A DNA stretch of 7,302 bases. Source: Nanobdellota archaeon. GTDB lineage: Archaea > Thermoproteota > Nitrososphaeria > Nitrososphaerales > Nitrosopumilaceae. A model generated the notes under the pieces. It saw nothing but the letters and a program-made list of their open reading frames with translations, was not told the origin of the DNA and did not search any database. The stretch covers positions 1 to 7,302 of the forward strand of contig JAAUVF010000040.1 of assembly GCA_012030815.1 (NCBI GenBank). The letters run 5' to 3'. Shown piece by piece: positions 5,779 to 7,302 of the stretch (its first letter is position 1; each line of letters opens with the position of its first letter). A program made the position numbers and the translations under genes.

Positions 5779-6760
5779 ATGCTTGGTCTAGGTGTTGAAA
5801 GCACAGCTCATACTTTTTCTTGTGCAATCTTAGAAAAAAAAGGAAAACAAGGAAAAATTTTATCTGATATAAGAAAAATCTATCGCCCTCCTGATGGGGA
5901 AGGAATTCATCCTAGAGAGGCATCTAGACATCATGTTGAAAACAGCTCCACTGTGTTATCTGAATGCCTTAAAGAATCTGGTGTCACAATCAAAGATCTT
6001 GATATCATCTCATATGCTGCAGGTCCTGGTCTAGGTCCTTGTTTGAGGGTTGGTGCAGTAGTGGCACGTTCTCTTGCATCTTATTACAATATTCCTATTT
6101 ACCCTGTTAATCATGCAATAGGACATATTGAATTAGGAAAATTACTCACTGGTGCAAAAAATCCACTGGTTCTTTTAGTTTCTGGTGGACATACCATGTT
6201 ACTTGCATTTCTAAATAAACAATGGAGGGTATTTGGAGAAACATTAGATATTACATTGGGTCAACTATTAGATCAATTTGGAAGATCAATTGGATTTGCA
6301 TCTCCATGTGGAAAAAATATTGAGGATTTAGCTTCCTCAACTTCTAATTATGTAATACTTCCATATTCTGTAAAAGGAAATGATGTGTCATTTTCTGGCT
6401 TGTTATCTGCAACAAAATCAATTGTCCGAAAAAGTAAGGCTGATGCATGTTTTTCATTACAAGAGACTGCGTTTGCAATGATTAGTGAAGCTGTAGAGCG
6501 AGCTTTGTCATTTACTAGAAAAAAGAATTATTGATAGTCGGAGGCGTTGCTGCAAATAAAAGATTATCCGAAATGTTACACGATGTTTGTAAAAGACATA
6601 CTTGTAAATTTTTTATTGCTCCTCAAAAGTATGCTGGTGATTGTGGTAGTCAAATATGTTGGACAGGACTATTGGAATCTCAAGTAAAAATGGTGTTTCT
6701 CTTGAAGAAACTTTTGTTACTCAATCATGGAGATTAGATTCAGTTAAAGTAGATTATTGA
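5779..6760 (+). CDS. kae1: Kae1, tRNA N6-threonylcarbamoyladenosine transferase subunit (KEOPS), two frameshifts as written
   Basis: The catalytic ASKHA-fold subunit of KEOPS, which transfers threonylcarbamoyl from TC-AMP to A37 of ANN-decoding tRNAs (t6A). Seen: GVESTAHTFSCAI (5-17), HPREASRHH (44-52), metal-binding H112-x3-H116 (NHAIGH), SGGHT (135-139), ETLDITLGQLLDQFGR (154-169), GGVAANKRL (255-263) and D288 in AGDCG. The usual motif there is DNG, so Asn is replaced by Cys. As written the gene stops at 6534. Adding one A to A6 at 6519-6524 joins ALSFTRKK to ELLIVGGVAANK, and one A to A5 at 6686-6690 restores the C-terminus ending SVKVDY at TGA 6758-6760. The total is 327 aa, a normal length. 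The start ATG is 1 nt after the ychF stop, preceded by AGGGGAT as a partial ribosome-binding site. No Bud32 follows, unlike in many archaea. T5 at 6761-6765 may terminate it. Confidence 0.95.
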
Positions 6761-7080
6761 TTTTTATGCTCTTTTATTGCATTTTCAATATTTTTTAGCC
6801 AGTCTTTAGTATTAAAAACTCCAAATTTGTATGTCTGTTCACCGTCTTTTGTTTTGGCAGTAAAGCATACTTTTTTTATCAGGCGGCCCTCTTTCCAAAC
6901 TTTTTCTACGTTGTCCAGTGATACGTCAATCACTGTATCTCCAAAACGTTTTGAAAAGTCCATCATCCTTGATTTAGTTTTATCAAACGCTAATCTTCTA
7001 TTTGTTAAAGTTAGAATACCTGCACCGAATTTATCTTCATTACAATCCTCTTGTTTTAGTCTCTTTTCACCGTCTTCCAT
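6754..7080 (-). CDS. Small PH/GRAM-like domain protein (108 aa)
   Basis: A small soluble protein with a pleckstrin-homology-like pattern, function unknown. GAGILTLTNRRLAF (19-32) is the typical strand signature of bacterial/archaeal PH and GRAM-like domains. Further strands follow (VIDVSLDNVEKVW, KKVCFTAKTKDGE, TYKFGVF), and then a C-terminal helix with a conserved-looking Trp (DWLKNIENAIKEH, 93-105). There is no membrane segment or signal peptide, and the domain fills the whole protein, so it probably works as a binding module. The start is ATG 7080; an in-frame TAA lies 9 nt upstream, and a TATA-like TTATAA (7108-7113 region) sits about 30 bp upstream. Its stop overlaps the repaired kae1 stop by 7 nt in a tail-to-tail arrangement. 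It is intact as written. Confidence 0.75.
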   Translation of the reverse strand: MEDGEKRLKQEDCNEDKFGAGILTLTNRRLAFDKTKSRMMDFSKRFGDTVIDVSLDNVEKVWKEGRLIKKVCFTAKTKDGEQTYKFGVFNTKDWLKNIENAIKEHKNQ

Positions 7081-7107
7081 GATTAGTTTTTACCATTATT
7101 TCTTAGG

Positions 7108-7113
7108 TTATAA
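7108..7113 (-). promoter_or_regulatory. TATA-like box of the PH-like gene
   Basis: The minus strand reads TTATAA within AAAATTATAACC, centred about 30 bp upstream of ATG 7080, implying a leader of about 0-5 nt. This supports 7080 as the start over the out-of-frame ATG at 7096. Confidence 0.5.
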
Positions 7114-7146
7114 TTTTACTGAATTTGATAACTAGAATTTATGTCT

Positions 7147-7224
7147 GCTAACTATTTCTAGTATCTTCTACCACTCTGGAGCCTCTAGTCTCAAAAACAA
7201 CTTTATTTCACTGTATATTAACAT
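7147..7224 (-). CDS. Possible tiny ORF, about 26 codons, needing one base repair
   Basis: From ATG 7224 the minus strand reads MLIYSEIKLF and then, as written, falls into a frame that ends early. Adding one T to the T5 run near 7192-7196, as needed in seven other genes here, would give FFETRGSRVVEDTRNS and then TAG. The second half has a protein-like charge pattern, and an in-frame stop lies just upstream of the ATG. No strong TATA box is seen at the right distance. Treat it as a guess: a 26-codon ORF can arise by chance. Confidence 0.2.
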
Positions 7225-7302
7225 GCAAAATCAATTACAGTACTGAAAATTTGAATTAATGAAATTAACCTAAAATAAACTCTAAATTATAACATTTCAA
7301 TT

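Larger units (their letters stand above)
7081..7302. other. Right-end noncoding stretch
   Basis: These 222 bp are AT-rich and contain the promoter of the PH-like gene and a doubtful small ORF on the minus strand (7147-7224). There is also an imperfect dyad, ACTAGAA / TTCTAGT at 7131-7137 and 7156-7162. I see no tRNA T-loop, no clear snoRNA C and D boxes, and no long ORF. The far right end (from about 7250) probably belongs to the regulatory region of a gene beyond the window. Confidence 0.5.

Noticed and set aside
2955..6690. Programmed ribosomal frameshifting at the A/T runs
   Set aside because: Ten sites in seven unrelated genes, with no common slippery motif plus downstream structure, argue against recoding.
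357..6737. Widespread pseudogenisation of housekeeping genes
   Set aside because: The broken genes include kae1, ychF and tgtA, which are conserved and mostly essential. Motifs are intact on both sides of each break, and every break is a one-base homopolymer deletion, so sequencing error is far more likely.
6531..6737. Separate small gene beginning at 6531
   Set aside because: The product begins IVGGVAANKRL and is the C-terminal nucleotide-binding part of Kae1, separated only by a one-base deletion.
6827..7135. Plus-strand ORF of about 100 codons opposite the PH-like gene
   Set aside because: Its Ser/Phe/Leu-rich translation is typical of an antisense shadow. The minus-strand protein has a domain signature and a promoter.
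7141..7200. Possible tRNA on the minus strand (AGTGGTAGAA resembles a D-arm)
   Set aside because: No T-loop sequence, no acceptor stem pairing and no plausible anticodon arm could be found nearby.
1..7302. Mobile element, CRISPR array, defence or biosynthetic cassette
   Set aside because: There are no transposase or integrase motifs, no regularly spaced direct repeats and no terminal repeats. All clear genes are housekeeping or small unknowns.

Overview
The window looks like a piece of an AT-rich archaeal chromosome. It most resembles a Nitrosopumilus-like member of the Thaumarchaeota (Nitrososphaerota). The evidence is an archaeal-type gene set: an archaeal tRNA-guanine(15) transglycosylase, the t6A factor Kae1, a CPSF-type beta-CASP nuclease without KH domains, an archaeal YchF GTPase with canonical NKAD, and a Fap7-like kinase. 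Several start codons (three of them TTG) also have an AT-rich TATA-like box about 26-31 bp upstream, as expected for leaderless archaeal transcripts. The lineage is inferred from recognised protein style, not from a search.

Layout, left to right. On the minus strand, a beta-CASP ribonuclease (1601 to 337) runs directly into an OGG1-type 8-oxoguanine DNA glycosylase (335 to beyond the left edge). Divergent from these, on the plus strand, are a 70-aa protein of unknown function (1715-1927) and a 7-Cys plus Asp dicluster ferredoxin (2087-2388). On the minus strand follow a Fap7-like adenylate kinase/ATPase (4515-3968) and the archaeosine transglycosylase tgtA (3936-2427). Divergent from those, on the plus strand, is a tight ychF-kae1 pair (4589-6760). 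Last on the minus strand is a small PH/GRAM-like protein (7080-6754), tail-to-tail with kae1. The final 222 bp hold a promoter and possibly a 26-codon ORF.

The content is housekeeping and information processing: tRNA modification at G15 and A37, ribosome biogenesis or translation GTPase/ATPase functions, RNA cleavage, oxidised-base repair and electron transfer. I see no mobile element, CRISPR array, tRNA, rRNA or defence cassette, and no convincing new multi-gene system.

The most important observation concerns sequence quality. Seven of the nine clear genes are broken as written. Each break is repaired by restoring one base, and nearly always this means lengthening one homopolymer run by one: A3 to A4, A4 to A5, A5 to A6, A6 to A7, T6 to T7, C3 to C4. 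There are ten such sites in 7.3 kb, all deletions. This is the signature of homopolymer under-calling in unpolished data, not of pseudogenes. Coordinates for the broken genes below span the repaired reading frames.
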